64,000 nt of DNA from Prosapia bicincta (taxonomy: Eukaryota > Arthropoda > Insecta > Hemiptera > Cercopidae): assembly GCA_036971475.1 (NCBI GenBank), contig JBAIZL010000001.1:105861350-105925349 (forward strand), given 5' to 3'. A program made the translations under genes and the position numbers. Position 1 is the stretch's first letter, and the number at the start of each line of letters is the position of its first letter. Below the pieces are notes generated by a model, which did not search any database, was not told the DNA's origin, and saw only the letters and a program-made list of their open reading frames with translations. Positions 23,945 through 39,289 of this stretch are shown here, piece by piece.

Positions 23945-24075
23945 TGTGAGTCCACTTTTGAGAACTATTAATTACATGGTCTTATTTCCAACCTCTCAAC
24001 TTCCAAGACTCAAATACTAGTCTCAAAATAAGCTTGAAAGTGAGAGCAAGCAATTAATAGTTCTCAAAAGTTGAC
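23945..24075. repeat. Short inverted repeat beside the giant microsatellite
   Basis: Arms of about 25 bases (around 23950-23975 and 24050-24076) share CTTTTGAGAACTATTAATT in opposite orientation, with a ~75-base loop. It lies 90 bases before the (CA)n tract and may be one end of the same kind of fold-back element seen at the other end of that tract. Confidence 0.55.
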
Positions 24076-24163
24076 TCGAAAATATACACAGTAAAATTCT
24101 TGTATAAGTACATGTTAAAGTGTAAGTTATAAGTGAATACAAGAACACAGTTTTGCAAAGTTA

Positions 24164-27611
<3,448 letters not shown>

Positions 27612-27713
27612 TACGTTATCCATTGTTTTTCCGTTGCACTGACTTTATGAAGTTAATATATTTACTATTGTAAGTAATTTTATCCACCATTAAGTGCAAT
27701 GATTTTACTTTGT

Positions 27714-27755
27714 GTGATGAGGCACCTTTCGGTCACTTGACCATTGTCGAATCAC
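27714..27755 (-). ncRNA. Variant hammerhead-like motif (family G, left)
   Basis: Minus-strand twin of the motif at 27779-27820, with the same stem I (GUGAU/AUCAC), core UCGACAA, extra U, stem II GGUC/GACC, GAAA and stem III AGGUGCCU. Confidence 0.5.
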
Positions 27756-27778
27756 TGATATTTTTTTTCCATATATCA

Positions 27779-27820
27779 GTGATTCGACAATGGTCAAGTG
27801 ACCGAAAGGTGCCTCATCAC
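27779..27820 (+). ncRNA. Variant hammerhead-like motif with U3-A8 core (family G, right)
   Basis: Stem I is GUGAU (27779-27783) with AUCAC (27816-27820). In place of CUGAUGA stands UCGACAA (27784-27790), plus an extra U. Stem II is GGUC/GACC with loop AAGU, then GAAA (27804-27807), a three-pair stem III AGGUGCCU and C before stem I. G5, A6, A9 and G12-A14 are kept; C3 and G8 are both changed, but to a pair (U-A). U4 is changed to C. The same core occurs at 43636-43677. It could be a working variant or an inherited defect. Confidence 0.5.
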
Positions 27821-27893
27821 ACAAAGTAAAATCATTGCACTTAATGGTGGATAAAATTACTTACAATAGTAATATATTAACTTCATATAAATA

Positions 27894-29874
27894 TGTGTGT
27901 GTGTGAATCATTTTAAAATAGCTGGTACTATTAAATAATTAGTGTTACAATATAGTATTAGTCTGTAAACTGTAAGTGATAAAACAAAAATTGTGCACAC
28001 AAAACTAAGAGTAAATTCAATTGAAAAATAAAAATAGAATTATAAAATACATTAATTTTTTTTAAAATGATGTTTGAACGCCTTATATTTACTGAAAATA
28101 TGTACTAAATCCCTCTGTATCACCAGGAAATAGCGGAGTACCAATTTTTGTTTTTTATTTAAAAGATTAAGTTAAAATTCAATTATGTTAAACCTTATTT
28201 AGTAATTTAAAATTGAATAAACAAATTAAAAAATTATAGATAACGAATTAACTTTAAGCAATTATGTTTTATTAACTCTACAAGTAATCATAAATTCACA
28301 TCACACTTTTTATTTATTACTTTTTTAACAAAACTTGACCAACAGGTCTAGTTCAAAACTTATAATTTACGAACACAATGGTGTGATAAAAATCACAACA
28401 TTATTAAATCGTTAATTTATTAGCATTAACAGTGACGATTAAAAAAATAATAAAGAACTATGGAATTTTGTACAAAAATAATTATATTGTCAAACAGATA
28501 GTTTATAATAAGGAAGACTTTCAGCTTAAAATATCTCATTTAAATCTTAAGATATCTATTTTATAAGATTTTATATCTTAGTTACAAAATTTTGACATTA
28601 CATTTCATACTTTGAGCACATATATGTGAATGGTTTGGAAACACACATGCTTCTAACTTCACTTGCAATTGATGTAACATATTTTACTGCTATAGGCTAT
28701 ATACGCATAGACAAACCCAGCTTTGTTGACTCCATACTATTGTTTACACTTATACTACTGCTAAACACTTCTTACCAATTCTACATGGTTTTTGGCGAAC
28801 AAGCTTTGAAAAGAATGTTTGCATTAAAATGCACAACCTTAAGGCACATTTGATATGATACCTGATATATATTTAAAAAAACACAAAATAACAAACATTA
28901 TTCTAAAAACGTCAACAATTTAAGTTTAAACATATAATGTATAGTGAAAAAACACAACAACTATAAAATAAACAATTTAGCCCTCATAATAACCATAAAA
29001 AACCCACACTGATCTTAATGTAAGGACTTCTCACACACTCATAAAAACTAACCACTCTAATCATTTACAACACAAAATGACAATTAAAAATTCCATTTTT
29101 TATTAATTGAATAGATACTGCTAATATAAAAAAAACAATTGTATGGCAATTAGCCTAAAAAACTAATAAAATACCAACACTACAGATAAAATGGAAAATG
29201 AAATAGTAAAATTCAGAAATTGGATAAACAAAATTACCATTCGTTAATAACATACACTTACTATGTGATGCAACTTATTCAATACATTATCCAGATTGGA
29301 ATAAATTATATATAGATCAAATGAAAAATAAATTGAAAACAGATATAAAGAGCCCATAAAAGATACATTAAACCAGACATATAAAATTTAAAACTCACCA
29401 CAATCCTTTAAAAATATTCATATATTTCATATAATAGAAAATATACTACTAATAACAGAATGGATAAAAAGGCTTGTATAGCAGGCTTGTATAATATCAA
29501 TCTAGGAGGTTTTAAAAATGTATCCTTATTAAAATAGTCAACAACACAAAAATGCAAACAATAAATTCGCCAGTTTAATAGAAAAATTTATTCTAGAATT
29601 AATATGTATAGTGAAAACCAAGAATGGACCCTTCTATTCCAGGTTTTATTAGAAAACTATAACAAACATATATTTCAAAACAATAAACATGCAAATGTAG
29701 AGAGAGAAATAGACCTCTGATAACCAATTTCTTAAGAGACAAGATTGTATTTACATCATTAGTAGATGTGTAATAATGTATGTATGTGTATATATGTGCA
29801 TGTATAAATTATAACTTCAAAAGTAATACAAGAAAAATGAGTGCTATATAAAATACTTAAACTTTAGTCAGGTA

Positions 29875-29879
<5 letters not shown>
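27894..29879. other. AT-rich stretch, no gene recognised
   Basis: A 75-codon frame at 28626-28853 has no recognisable domain and no supporting context. The rest has no coherent coding signal. Confidence 0.4.

Positions 29880-29925
<46 letters not shown>
29879..29925. repeat. Poly(A) tract of ~46 bases
   Basis: An uninterrupted A-run. It could be a retroposon tail, but no matching body or target duplication was recognised. Confidence 0.9.
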
Positions 29926-29927
<2 letters not shown>

Positions 29928-31294
29928 GAAATATTTATTTTACACAAGTTACACAATTACTTATGATACTTTTTTTCATTGTTACTCTTAACTACAGACA
30001 CTTTTTGTCTTATCCTTGGTTTTTATCATGATTTTTATAAAAGCACCAAGGATATTACTGCATAAAAGATAGGACACACAAAAAGTCCATTGTTTTAAAA
30101 TATTTTAGTAGCATAGCAAGAAGTGTAGAAAAAATTATCAAGGAAGATCAAACAAATTTTTAAAAAGTTGAAAGATTTAATTCAAAACCATATTTGAAAT
30201 GATGCTTATTCAGCCAAGACTCTCAAGGACCCAAAGAGAGAGTCCAACATTGGAATTTGGGAAAGCATCCAATGTCGTAAATGATGTAAATAAATTGTTT
30301 AAATTTGTCATGTTTAAGATACAAATCAACACTCTTCTCATTCTTTAAATTGTATGTTTGATGTTTAAATAGTTAATGTAATCAATATTTATGAAAAAAC
30401 TTTCTCTAACAATTTTGTAAGCAATCAACCTAAAGTTTGAATATTATACAGTTAATGAGTAATGACTGAATATTCATTTCATGCATATTAGTTTGTTCTT
30501 CCTTAAATATCTTACACGCTATTCTCTTAAGAAATGTTTCTCATAACATAAGTATAAACATGGTTTATCTATCGGTATCTAACTATATAATCTGGTGATA
30601 TATTCCTTAAAGAGCTTCCTTCGCATTAAATTTAATACAATTGGCAAGAGAACAACATAAGCATTCATCTTGAATCATACAATAATTATGCACTAACAGT
30701 TATTTTCATGTGCAGAAACCAAAAGAATTATTTATTTCTACTTTGGAAGTTGAAAGCAGTTTTTCCTATCTAAAAGTTAATTTTTAAAAAACTTGAAGTA
30801 TTATACACTATACAAAATATATTAAACATTATGCTAAAACTACTTTATGAACATTTTATTTATTAAACTAAGCAACAAAATAAAAAAGCATTAAAAATAA
30901 AACAGAAGTAGATTAATAAACACTTCTCAGTCAAATTGCATGCAACAAGTTAGGTACTAAGTTTAACAGTCTTACTAAGTGGTAAAAATTCAGCTTGGGT
31001 TTCCAACTGGTGGGCCAAAGGTAACCTACAAGGCTTCTTTTGCAACCCTCAAAATCTTTTTGAAATTCAAGAAAAATTCTTTTCATTTTATTTTCAAGAA
31101 AAACTTAAAACAAATTTCAAAGCCATTTCAGGAATAAACAGGTCCATCAGAAAATCACTGGTTGTGTTTTGACACTATGGAAGTCATTAAACAAAAATAA
31201 TGGCAGAGCTTGAAAGCCTCAAGAAAAAAAATTGTTTTAAAAATTCACAAGGAAACTACATAGGTTTGAAACTAGGTATAACTAGACTAGTTTA

Positions 31295-31445
31295 CTAGTG
31301 TTAGGACCCTCTGATGATGACAACATGGGCATCGAAATCTTAATGAGGTTTTATTATCAGGTAACTTTTGTACTAGTTATTTTTTATTAACTGTTGTAGT
31401 AATGTGGATTATTGTCAATATTTTAATTCCAATATGGCATCTGTG
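31295..31445 (+). mobile_element. Solo terminal repeat of ribozyme family A
   Basis: Resembles the right arm of the 20.8-21.1 kb element: a hammerhead-like core (31306-31350), followed by GGTTTTATTATCAGGTAAC, TTATTAACTG and TGTCAATATTTTAAT. It is more diverged and lacks an inverted partner. Confidence 0.55.
31306..31350 (+). ncRNA. Hammerhead ribozyme remnant (family A, solo)
   Basis: ACCCU-CUGAUGA (31306-31317) and a GAAA (31334-31337) are kept. Stem II pairs poorly and the sequence after GAAA no longer forms the palindromic stem III, so it is probably inactive. Confidence 0.5.
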
Positions 31446-31867
31446 GTCTTTATATTGTATTTTCCAATGTAACTCCTCCAAAGTTGGAAAAATGTACATT
31501 AGAGTTCTGATGTAGCAAAATTACTAAACAGGAGAGAGCAAAATGATTAAATCTGTTTTAATCATTACAGCATTATTAACTAAATGGAACTGTCTTTAGT
31601 ACAATTAGTTGATTTACTTTACTTTAGTTGATTTCAACAAGTACAAGACAATTGTAATTAAAATGAATTGGGAAAACCTAATATTGTGGCATATTTTTAT
31701 AAATTTAAAAGTAGCTTTGAAAGTATGACAATTAAAACATCAATAATCAGATAAAATATATGCACAAACGTAACTTCTTTTGTTTCAGTATGTAATCAGA
31801 TTGCTAAACTTCAACTAATACATCTTTACTAACAGTATTCATTTTCACACACATTAAAGCAAACACG

Positions 31868-32082
31868 TCATGCCTTGGTTAGGTATTTGCCTGGAGCAGA
31901 GTAACTACCTGTTACTATTCGTGGCATCTCACACTGCTCACATTTATCCAACAAAGGGTGATTTCGGAATGTACACACATGACAAGTCCAGTTAGGTTCT
32001 TCCCGCTGCGTTACATAGCCTCGATGTAACCTTTCATGAGGTGGAGGTGGAGGCGGAGGGCGAGGTGGAGGAGGTGCACGCC
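31868..32082 (-). CDS. Tab2: TAB2/TAB3-type adaptor, terminal exon (NZF zinc finger)
   Basis: Last coding exon. The acceptor AG is at 32083-32084 (minus strand) and the exon ends with TGA at 31868-31870. It completes an Arg codon split with the previous exon (phase fits). It encodes a Pro-rich stretch and then an Npl4-type zinc finger, with Trp, Cys-x2-Cys-Thr-Phe, Asn, Cys-x2-Cys (WTCHVCTF ... CEQCEMPR). In TAB2/TAB3 this finger binds Lys63-linked ubiquitin, with Thr-Phe making key contacts, and tethers the TAK1 kinase complex to ubiquitinated upstream factors in innate-immune (IMD/TNF/IL-1-type) signalling. The finger lies near the C-terminus, as in known TAB2/TAB3 proteins. The gene symbol is by family resemblance; TAB2 versus TAB3 cannot be separated, and insects usually have one. 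Confidence 0.88.
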
Positions 32083-33125
32083 CTGTGTTTATAAAAAATT
32101 GGTTTAAATAGAAACTAATTACACACATTATTGCACAAAAATTTTAAAAATATTATGTCCTAGAAAATAACATGCAATTACTTTGCATTTTAGTGTAGCA
32201 TCCAACTGCAATTAAAATTTTGACTCTAGGTTTCCTAGATTATACTTAAGACAATGTTTAATACTAATAATAAATTTCAATATTCTAAAAATAATCACAT
32301 TATAAAAATGCATTATGGCAATGGTTTTATTCCTTACTTTATTCTATAAATAGAAATAAATTTTATCTCCTTAAGTTTTTATATATTCCTTTGGTTTGTT
32401 AGAAGTATTTGTAAATGCTATAATAATAATAATAATAATAATAAACTGTAAATCCATAATAATAAAATGTTATAGTGAATATAAAGTGACCAGTGTGAGT
32501 AATACTACATTAAAGGGAGGTAATGAGGTCATCCCTATACTTTAATAGTCGAGAGATTTTTTTATTGCTTGATAAAAAAATTAATAAAATAAAAACTATC
32601 TACAAGATAAACATAAAGGTATACATTTGAAACAAATTAATAGCAAATATTGAAGCAAAAAAGCACATTAAACATTTTAACACCATTTTGTGTAGAGAAA
32701 TCATCATAATAGAGCGAAACAAATGCAGAAACATGAAGTAATGTGAATGGAAGAATTAAACAAATATTACTTAAGGAAACAAAACATCTGAGTGTCAGAT
32801 TTTAACAGTCTCATCATCGAAATGTGATCATTAATATAAATTTGTGTTGTTCTTTGCATAAGAGTGAAGCACGAAGCAAATGATTGATTAACAAGTTCGC
32901 TACAGTAGGCATTCTGGAATGCCATGCCCTCATGATGCAAGTCCCTAATGCTCCAGTTGCTTTGTTTATAAAACTATCTGGAGTATTGAGAGCAACTAAT
33001 GTAGGCCAATATCCTTTCGTGCTTATCTAGAGATATCCTTTGTATATTAGTGGCATTTTTTCTACTAAAGTATATTTTTAGTTTTACAAATGCTTTTGTT
33101 CAATGTGCACTATTTTTTCAATGAG
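32083..33125 (-). other. Intronic sequence (TAB2-like gene), no feature
   Basis: AT-rich intron between the last two exons. It contains a short ATA run near 32421-32444 and nothing else that I can support. Confidence 0.5.
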
Positions 33126-33130
33126 ACTTA

Positions 33131-33520
33131 CAGCAAAAACAATACTTAGTATGTAGTTATAGGGAAATCATAAAAAATGTTTTACGGCACTATTTGCAGT
33201 ACGAACTTCCAGACCTTCTCTAACCCAAGCGATACCTCATGTGCTTATCGAAATTGAGGAAAGGAAAGGAAAGGTGAGACATATATGGCAGCAAAAACAA
33301 TACTGAGTATGTAGTTAGAGGGAAATCGTAAAAATTGTTACATGGGACTATTTGGAGTACGAACTTCCAGACCTCTTCTAACCCAAGCGGTACCTCATGT
33401 GCTTATTGAAATTGAGGAGAGGAAAGGAAAGGGGAAACAAAATATGACAGCAAAAACAATGCTGAGTATGTAGTTAGACAGGAATCGTAAAAAATGTTAT
33501 ATGACACTGTTTGCAGTATG
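33131..33520. repeat. ~159-bp tandem repeat, ~2.4 copies
   Basis: CAGCAAAAACAAT recurs at 33131, 33289 and 33448 (spacings 158 and 159), with CAGTACGAACTTCCAGACC- and ACCTCATGTGCTTAT-type blocks and an AGGAAAGGAAAGG run in each full unit. Copies are ~90% alike. It lies in the last intron of the TAB2-like gene. Confidence 0.85.
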
Positions 33521-34026
33521 AAGAGAAACCAAATCTAGTGACACTGTTCTACTATATCAAAAAAGCTAAATGAATAAAGTAAAGTTTCTACAGGGTAAAG
33601 TTCAGTGATTAATAAAACCAAAATCTGTCACTTGCAATTCCTGCAATAGCATGCACAGTATCTTACTGATTTCGCATAGAAGTTTCCTACTTTTCAATCC
33701 AGTTAAATACTTACTAAGAATAGTTTGTACTTCTGCTTTATGAAGTTGTCCCACAATTGTATAAAATAGAGTAGTTATGATAGGGAGAGTATAAACAGTA
33801 ATAATTATAATGATAAATCATTGAAAACTTTATGCTTTATCTAAGAGTTAATCTTGAGGACAAGCATGATTAAAAAATATTGAAACTTTTAGTACCTTGA
33901 ATAACTTTGTTCTAAAGTCCTGAATATTTAAAATGTATGCTTAATTTGGATCCTATAACTACCTTAAAAATAATTAAAGTAAATCAGCAAGATACAACAG
34001 TAAATCTTGGGTTATTTATGATTATA

Positions 34027-35328
34027 CAGTGTGTGGCACATAAAATTCTTATTTATGCATTGGTAAATATAATTCAACATAATTAAAATGGAATTTGTTT
34101 ATTTACAACATAATTTGGTTATTGTAAGAGTTTACTAATGCTAATTATTTTATTCTATTGTCTCATATTGCTACATTATTACATTATATGTTGAAAATGA
34201 TCACCATCAGCTTGTACACATAAGGCAGAGTGGCATAGCATATTCTGAAATACAGACAAAAGTTCAGTAGCTATAGTCATGAGTATAACATTCATGATCT
34301 AGATCTTTCGGTCTTCAATGGTTCGGATTGCTGGCGGAAAGTTTATTCTTTAAATTTTCCATAAGTTAAAATCACAAGGAGACAAATCCGGTGATCACGT
34401 CGGCCGTAAGCCGGAAGAGGACTCTCATAAGTAAAAATACTATGCACACGAAGCCAGTGGTATGCAAGATTTATGACACGTCCTGTCTTGTTGGAAAATA
34501 GAAGATGTAATATCTGGTAGTGTGTGTTAATAGATTGATCAAAAATTTGCATATAAACAATGATATTAACCGTCGTCTCGAAGAATATTGCCCCAACAAT
34601 TCGTTTCACTGAAGCGCCACGCCAAAGACGGATTTTCATGTCATATAATGGTTGTTCATGAAAGGCATGCAAATTTATGGCAGACCAAATTCTTCCATTT
34701 TGGGCATTAACATAACCTGTCACATGAAACCATGCTTAGTGAGAAGAAAAGAAATGGGTCCATTTAAATGTCTATTTTTTAAGTAGCCCGTTACAGTATG
34801 ATACAATCTTTATCTGCTGGGAGAAGTTCATGAACAGTACTGATCTATAACGTTTCATTTTCAAAGCATGTAGAACTCTTTGGCAAGATCTGCGTGACAT
34901 ACCAACTTCCTGTGATAAAGGCCGAGATGATTTACACCAACTCTGTTCTATGCGAGCTGCAATGATAGCAACAACAGGAGTTCAGACTACAATAGGCTAA
35001 CTTTTCTATTTATTTATAATTGTGCCCATACTATGCCACCTTTGTAACAACACTTGAACCATCCTCTTGGTAGGAATAATACTATCTGGGTATTTCTCAC
35101 AAAACTTGTCATGCGTTTTATTAATTGAACCGCTTCGGTCCGCTTCTACATTAAAAACTCTGTTCAACTGAATACCATGGCATTGTGCCCAATAACCAGT
35201 ATATATCTGGTTTGCTACGCTATTATGACCTTCACATTTTTCTGGGTGAACACATGAAAAAGAGGGGTAAATTCCCTTCGCTCAGCGTAAACATTATAGA
35301 ATCTCGGCTATATTATGGGGCCACCCTG
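34027..35328 (-). mobile_element. Mariner-like DNA transposon with TA target duplication
   Basis: Ends read CAGTGTGTGGCACATAA (left) and, on the other strand, CAGGGTGGCCCCATAAT (right), flanked by TA at 34025-34026 and 35329-35330. It is about 1.3 kb, the usual mariner size, and contains a decayed DDE transposase on the minus strand. It is inserted in the last intron of the TAB2-like gene. Confidence 0.75.
34343..35290 (-). pseudogene. Mariner-like DDE transposase, decayed
   Basis: The longest open piece (34343-34723) encodes GYVNAQNGRIW ... EQPLYDMKIRLWRGAS ... IVGAIFFE. This matches the block that follows the first catalytic Asp in an arthropod transposase family (pattern G-x-VN-x-QN-R-W, then the VW-A and GPFFFE blocks). 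The piece upstream with the first Asp and the piece downstream are out of frame or full of stops. Non-functional. Confidence 0.65.
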
Positions 35329-35472
35329 TAGTTTAAAATTGGTTTCCAAAATATTGCTATTAAGGCATTATATTTATTTTGTTATATAATATATGCTTAT
35401 TTTTCTGTAGTAAGCATCTAGCTATCCAACTATTCTATTTTAGTTAAGTTATATATAAGTTGAAATACTCAC

Positions 35473-35553
35473 TATGCCTTTGAGATGGACGGGACAGAAG
35501 TTGTCCCGTATAGATATTTTTATAGAACTCTTCATCTGTTTCTCCTAATGGCA
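35473..35553 (-). CDS. Tab2: TAB2/TAB3-type adaptor, internal exon
   Basis: An 81-base exon with acceptor TTTTCAG before 35553 and donor GTGAGT after 35473 (minus strand). Phases match both neighbours: two bases complete a Leu codon and one base is left for the terminal exon. It encodes EEFYKNIYTG, corresponding to the Phe-Tyr-x-Asn-Ile segment between the coiled coil and the zinc finger of vertebrate TAB2/TAB3. It lies 1.1 kb from the next obvious landmark, the 3' side of a mariner-like insertion in the downstream intron. Confidence 0.82.
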
Positions 35554-36299
35554 CTGAAAAGACAAAAATTATTTAAAATTCAGTCACTTTTTTCCATAAC
35601 AAAATATGTTTGTAACAACACATTAGTGTTAGAGATCATATATGTCAGTTTCTTGTCATGATTCCTGTTCTTGTTTGTATGCTTCAAGGATTTATATTTT
35701 GATGTATCATGTACAAGACTAGAAGTCTGTGCTGTCTAAGGGATATTTATTGCTCAACTTTCAGTATAAATTTAGAATAGACATTTATAGCCCATGAGTT
35801 GTCTTTTTATCAGACGTTCTAGACATGATAGACCCATCATCGATTAATATGCAAATGAACTTTATTACACAGTATAATTGTTACTCAGTGTTTGTCACTA
35901 GGTGATGTTTGTTGTGTTGTACTGTCAACATGAAAAATTAGTTTATTTTTGCCTACATCCGAAATGAACAAAAATAATCTAAGCCTAGAATCTAATCAAA
36001 CTTCAAACTGTAAATAACTTTTAATTTGTTTTTACTTATTATGACTACAAATAATAATCAACTATCAAATAATTAACTGAGGTAAAAAATAAAGAATGTT
36101 AAATTGAATCCATATAGAAAGTATAATAATTAGTGCTTATAAATGAGAATGTTTTTGTAGAGAAATACAACTCAATTTACTTTGACACAATGAATAATTT
36201 GAATCCACTGGATCTGAATAATTTGATTTGCAATGTGATTTTGCAATTAAAAGTAAAACATACAAGTTTTACAAACACGCAAACTACTCTAATATGTTG

Positions 36300-36872
36300 A
36301 CTGTGACACAATGTAGGCCTATAGCCCTATCCAATGGCTTGCATGTAGCCTGAGAGCCAATGATCCATCATTACTCATCTATAAGTTGAGTTCTAATTGT
36401 GTTTACTTCTGCTGTTGCTGTTTGTTAGAACGGAGATTATTGGAAAAATATTAAGAACTCATTATCAAATATTTAAAGTTTGGGAAAACTCTAAAAAAAA
36501 CCAATGTGTTGAGGGCTATTAATGAATAAAAAATCATTTTCAATTGAATCTTTTCAGTTGGCAACACATACATGATCAATGTTTTCATCAACACAGGACG
36601 CTGAAAGTTGTCTCAACCTTATATCATCCTTTCGGCTTTAAAACGCTTACCTTATAAACATATGTTTTCTTTAGTATACTATTTGTAAACAGCTCTGAAC
36701 TTATTGATAATTTTCGAGAGCTTTTCCTAAGGTTTACCAAGTTTCCAGTGATTTCATTAATCTCTATTTTGATGAACAAAAATATAAACCACAAGAGAAA
36801 TACACAACTCGCTCATAGACTTTCAGACTACATGCAAGCTAGTCATACAGGACTATATGTTGTGACATAATC
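36300..36872. mobile_element. Possible non-autonomous element with ~55-bp imperfect inverted ends
   Basis: The left arm (36301-36358, starting CTGTGACACAATGTAGGCC and containing GGCTTGCATGTAG) is inverted imperfectly at 36816-36872 (CTACATGCAAGCTAG ... TTGTGACATAAT). There is no ORF. The target duplication is unclear. Confidence 0.4.
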
Positions 36873-38049
36873 TCCATATTGTATGTCTTTGTATATTTAT
36901 TGGACAGATCTATTTACTTTGGTGTATTTTAATAAAGTTTTAGAAAAATTAAAACATTTGTGACAAATATCAGTTTATTGTTCATGTTATTATCTGACTA
37001 ACAAATAATGCAATGACTCCAAAATGAATAAATTATTTTACTGCCACTTCCCTCCCCCCCCCCCCCCACACACACAAAATGTAGCCCATTGGTTCATCAA
37101 CACCTTTACACATAAAACGGTATACTATTCATGAGACTTTTGCTAAAAACATTTTTTTACCAAAAGAAATCTTGCCATAAGATGCACTTTGTCATGATTT
37201 TCTATTTAGTGTCTTATCTCTCAGCTTGTAATATAGTAAGGCATGAACATACACCCATGTGATGTTCCCCCTTGCAAACCAGAAATTACACTGAGTAACA
37301 TAGTATTCTGATTAGAAATGTCAATGCTCCCTCATTAAATCTCTACAACAAATTCACTTTAAATGTGTAAATAAAAATGTACTCATTCCTTTAAACACTT
37401 TTGTGATAACAAGTACATGTGTACTAAAAAACCCTGGAAAAATTGCCCTTAGTGTAATTTGTTGATGCAGTAACAAATTTAAACCCTAGTAGGATAAATT
37501 ATAATATAACCTCATCCTATGTTAACTATGTTAATAAAAATATACATAAAGTTTATGCAACTGTTTAATTTTTGTATATAAGGACGAGTAATTATTAAAT
37601 TAGGATTTGTTAATGTAAGTTATGTTTTAAGTCTGGGTATACCTATCCAAGGGGGGGGGGATTAAAGAACCCCTCAAGAACTTTGGGTTAAAAATCGACA
37701 ATATATTATTAAATTAGGACCTTCTATTAAATTAGACTTTTACTTAAGTTAATTCGTCTTTTATTGTAAATAAAAAATAAAATTTTAATTTGAAAATGTG
37801 ACGCGCTTCCTCGGCATACCCTCGTAAACGTCTAAACTATTTAACAACAGATAGCGCTAGTGAAACCTAGTCTCAAACATATGATTTTCAATACGTAATT
37901 TTGCAAGCGTAATATTCGCAGTTGACTCCGGAATTGTTCGTGTTGGAAGAATAACTACTTATATTAATTAATAAACCATTTTTATAATAATAGCTTATTA
38001 TGAAATTAATAATATTCTCTAGCCATAAGTGTTATCGAAACTGGAATAA

Positions 38050-38142
38050 TTATTTATTAAAAAGTCTAATTTGCTACGAATCTTTATCACGTTACCGATT
38101 TCTAACGCAAGCGTAGAAAGAGCTTTTTCTGTTCTATGTTTT
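38050..38142 (+). pseudogene. hAT transposase C-terminal fragment
   Basis: The frame gives LLRIFITLPISNASVERAFS, the hallmark of the hAT dimerisation domain (LP-x-S-x-A-S-VERAFS). It ends at once in (CA)n and (TA)n microsatellites. It is only a fragment, in a TAB2-like intron. Confidence 0.7.
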
Positions 38143-38158
38143 TACATACACATACGCG

Positions 38159-38181
38159 CGCACACACACACACACACACAC

Positions 38182-38219
<38 letters not shown>

Positions 38220-38266
38220 GCATCGATCACCCCCCTCCCCCCAAAGCAAGTCGCTGGATACGCGCC
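38159..38266. mobile_element. Microsatellite plus DNA-transposon end
   Basis: (CA)n (38159-38183) and (TA)n (38187-38216) are followed by CACCCCCCTCCCCCC and GCTGGATACGCGCCTG (ends ~38266). Read in reverse this is a CAGGCGCGTATCCAGC-type terminus common in hAT-like elements. Probably the right end of the element whose transposase fragment lies just upstream. Confidence 0.5.
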
Positions 38267-38464
38267 TGGGGTAGACAGGTATAACCACAAATTTCATTTT
38301 TTAAAGATATTATTCTAGTGAAGACAATGCATTCCAATCAAGACATTAAAAAAAAGTTGTACTTTAAAATTTTCAACACTAAGAACTAGTAACAAAATTG
38401 TAACTGACTATCAGTAACAAAATCATGTAAAGTCTAAAAATAAACAATATGTGATAATACTTAC

Positions 38465-38555
38465 AAAATAAGTTGTCTGAGGTGAGGTCAACTTCAGAAG
38501 TCATCCGGTTACACTCTGCCTGCAGGGATAGGATTTCTTCTTTTAATTTTTGTAC
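38465..38555 (-). CDS. Tab2: TAB2/TAB3-type adaptor, coiled-coil exon 2
   Basis: A 91-base exon. The acceptor CAG is at 38556-38558 and the donor GTAAGT follows 38465 (minus strand). Phase 0 in, one base over at the end. It encodes 30 residues (VQKLKEEILSLQ ... SEVDLTSDNLF) that continue a coiled coil and match the Leu/Asn/Glu-rich helix ending EVDL in TAB2/TAB3. In the family this region binds the C-terminus of TAK1. Confidence 0.85.
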
Positions 38556-38995
38556 CTGAAACATAACATCAGGTACATTTTTTGAAAAAATTGTATTTAA
38601 AAAAATATATTACAATTAAGTACAATTGGGAAGATCAGTAATTTTTTAAAAATATTTTGTTTCGTCAAAATAACACTGTAATACATTAGGATGACACTGA
38701 ATACAAAAAGAAACTAAAACATTTCTAAAGTTTTAGAAAGAAAAATACTGTTTTCTATATAAACAAATATTAAGATGACAAAAATTGTTCAAAATATACT
38801 TATTACTTTGCTAAGACAAATGTGGTACATCACATAGACCGATATCTTGCTTAACAATTTCTCGCTTAGTGCTGATTCTTTATAGCGTTCCTAATATTAA
38901 TCTTCAAGGTCACTGTTTCAACAGTGCTTCCCTTGAAATTTGTGTTCAGGATAAGGAACAAAATGGCAATTTTCTTATTACCTTATATACAAATA

Positions 38996-38997
<2 letters not shown>

Positions 38998-39042
<45 letters not shown>
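38998..39042. repeat. (TA)n microsatellite
   Basis: A pure TA run directly before the fold-back at 39043-39243. Confidence 0.95.
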
Positions 39043-39047
<5 letters not shown>

Positions 39048-39243
39048 TTATTTAATAAATTAAAAATATTTCAAAAACAAGAATACTTTTAATGCATATA
39101 TTGTTCAAAGCTTTTCCCCGATAAAACAGTAGCAGAGGAAAAATAATTATCTCTTAACAGATACTGTTTTATCGGCGAAAACCTTTGAACAATATATGCA
39201 TTAAAAGTATTCTTGTTTTTGAAATATTTTTAATTTATTAACA
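39043..39243. mobile_element. Fold-back element (family Y)
   Basis: Near-perfect inverted arms (39050-39130 and 39160-39240): AAAATATTTCAAAAACAAGA at the outside, GCATATATTGTTCAAAG further in, and ACTGTTTTATCGG at the inner ends. The inner CGAAAA-CCTTTG block resembles the GAAA/stem III side of the hammerhead motifs, but a full core is not seen. Confidence 0.65.
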
Positions 39244-39289
39244 ATATTACAAGAAAACATATCACCATATTTAATATATATATATATAC

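Noticed and set aside
28626..28853. 75-codon plus-strand frame with hydrophobic stretch
   Set aside because: No recognisable family, AT-rich surroundings, no splice or promoter support; left unannotated.
33131..33520. CRISPR-like array (regular repeats)
   Set aside because: Units are ~159 bp, similar along their whole length, with no unique spacers, and lie in a eukaryotic intron.
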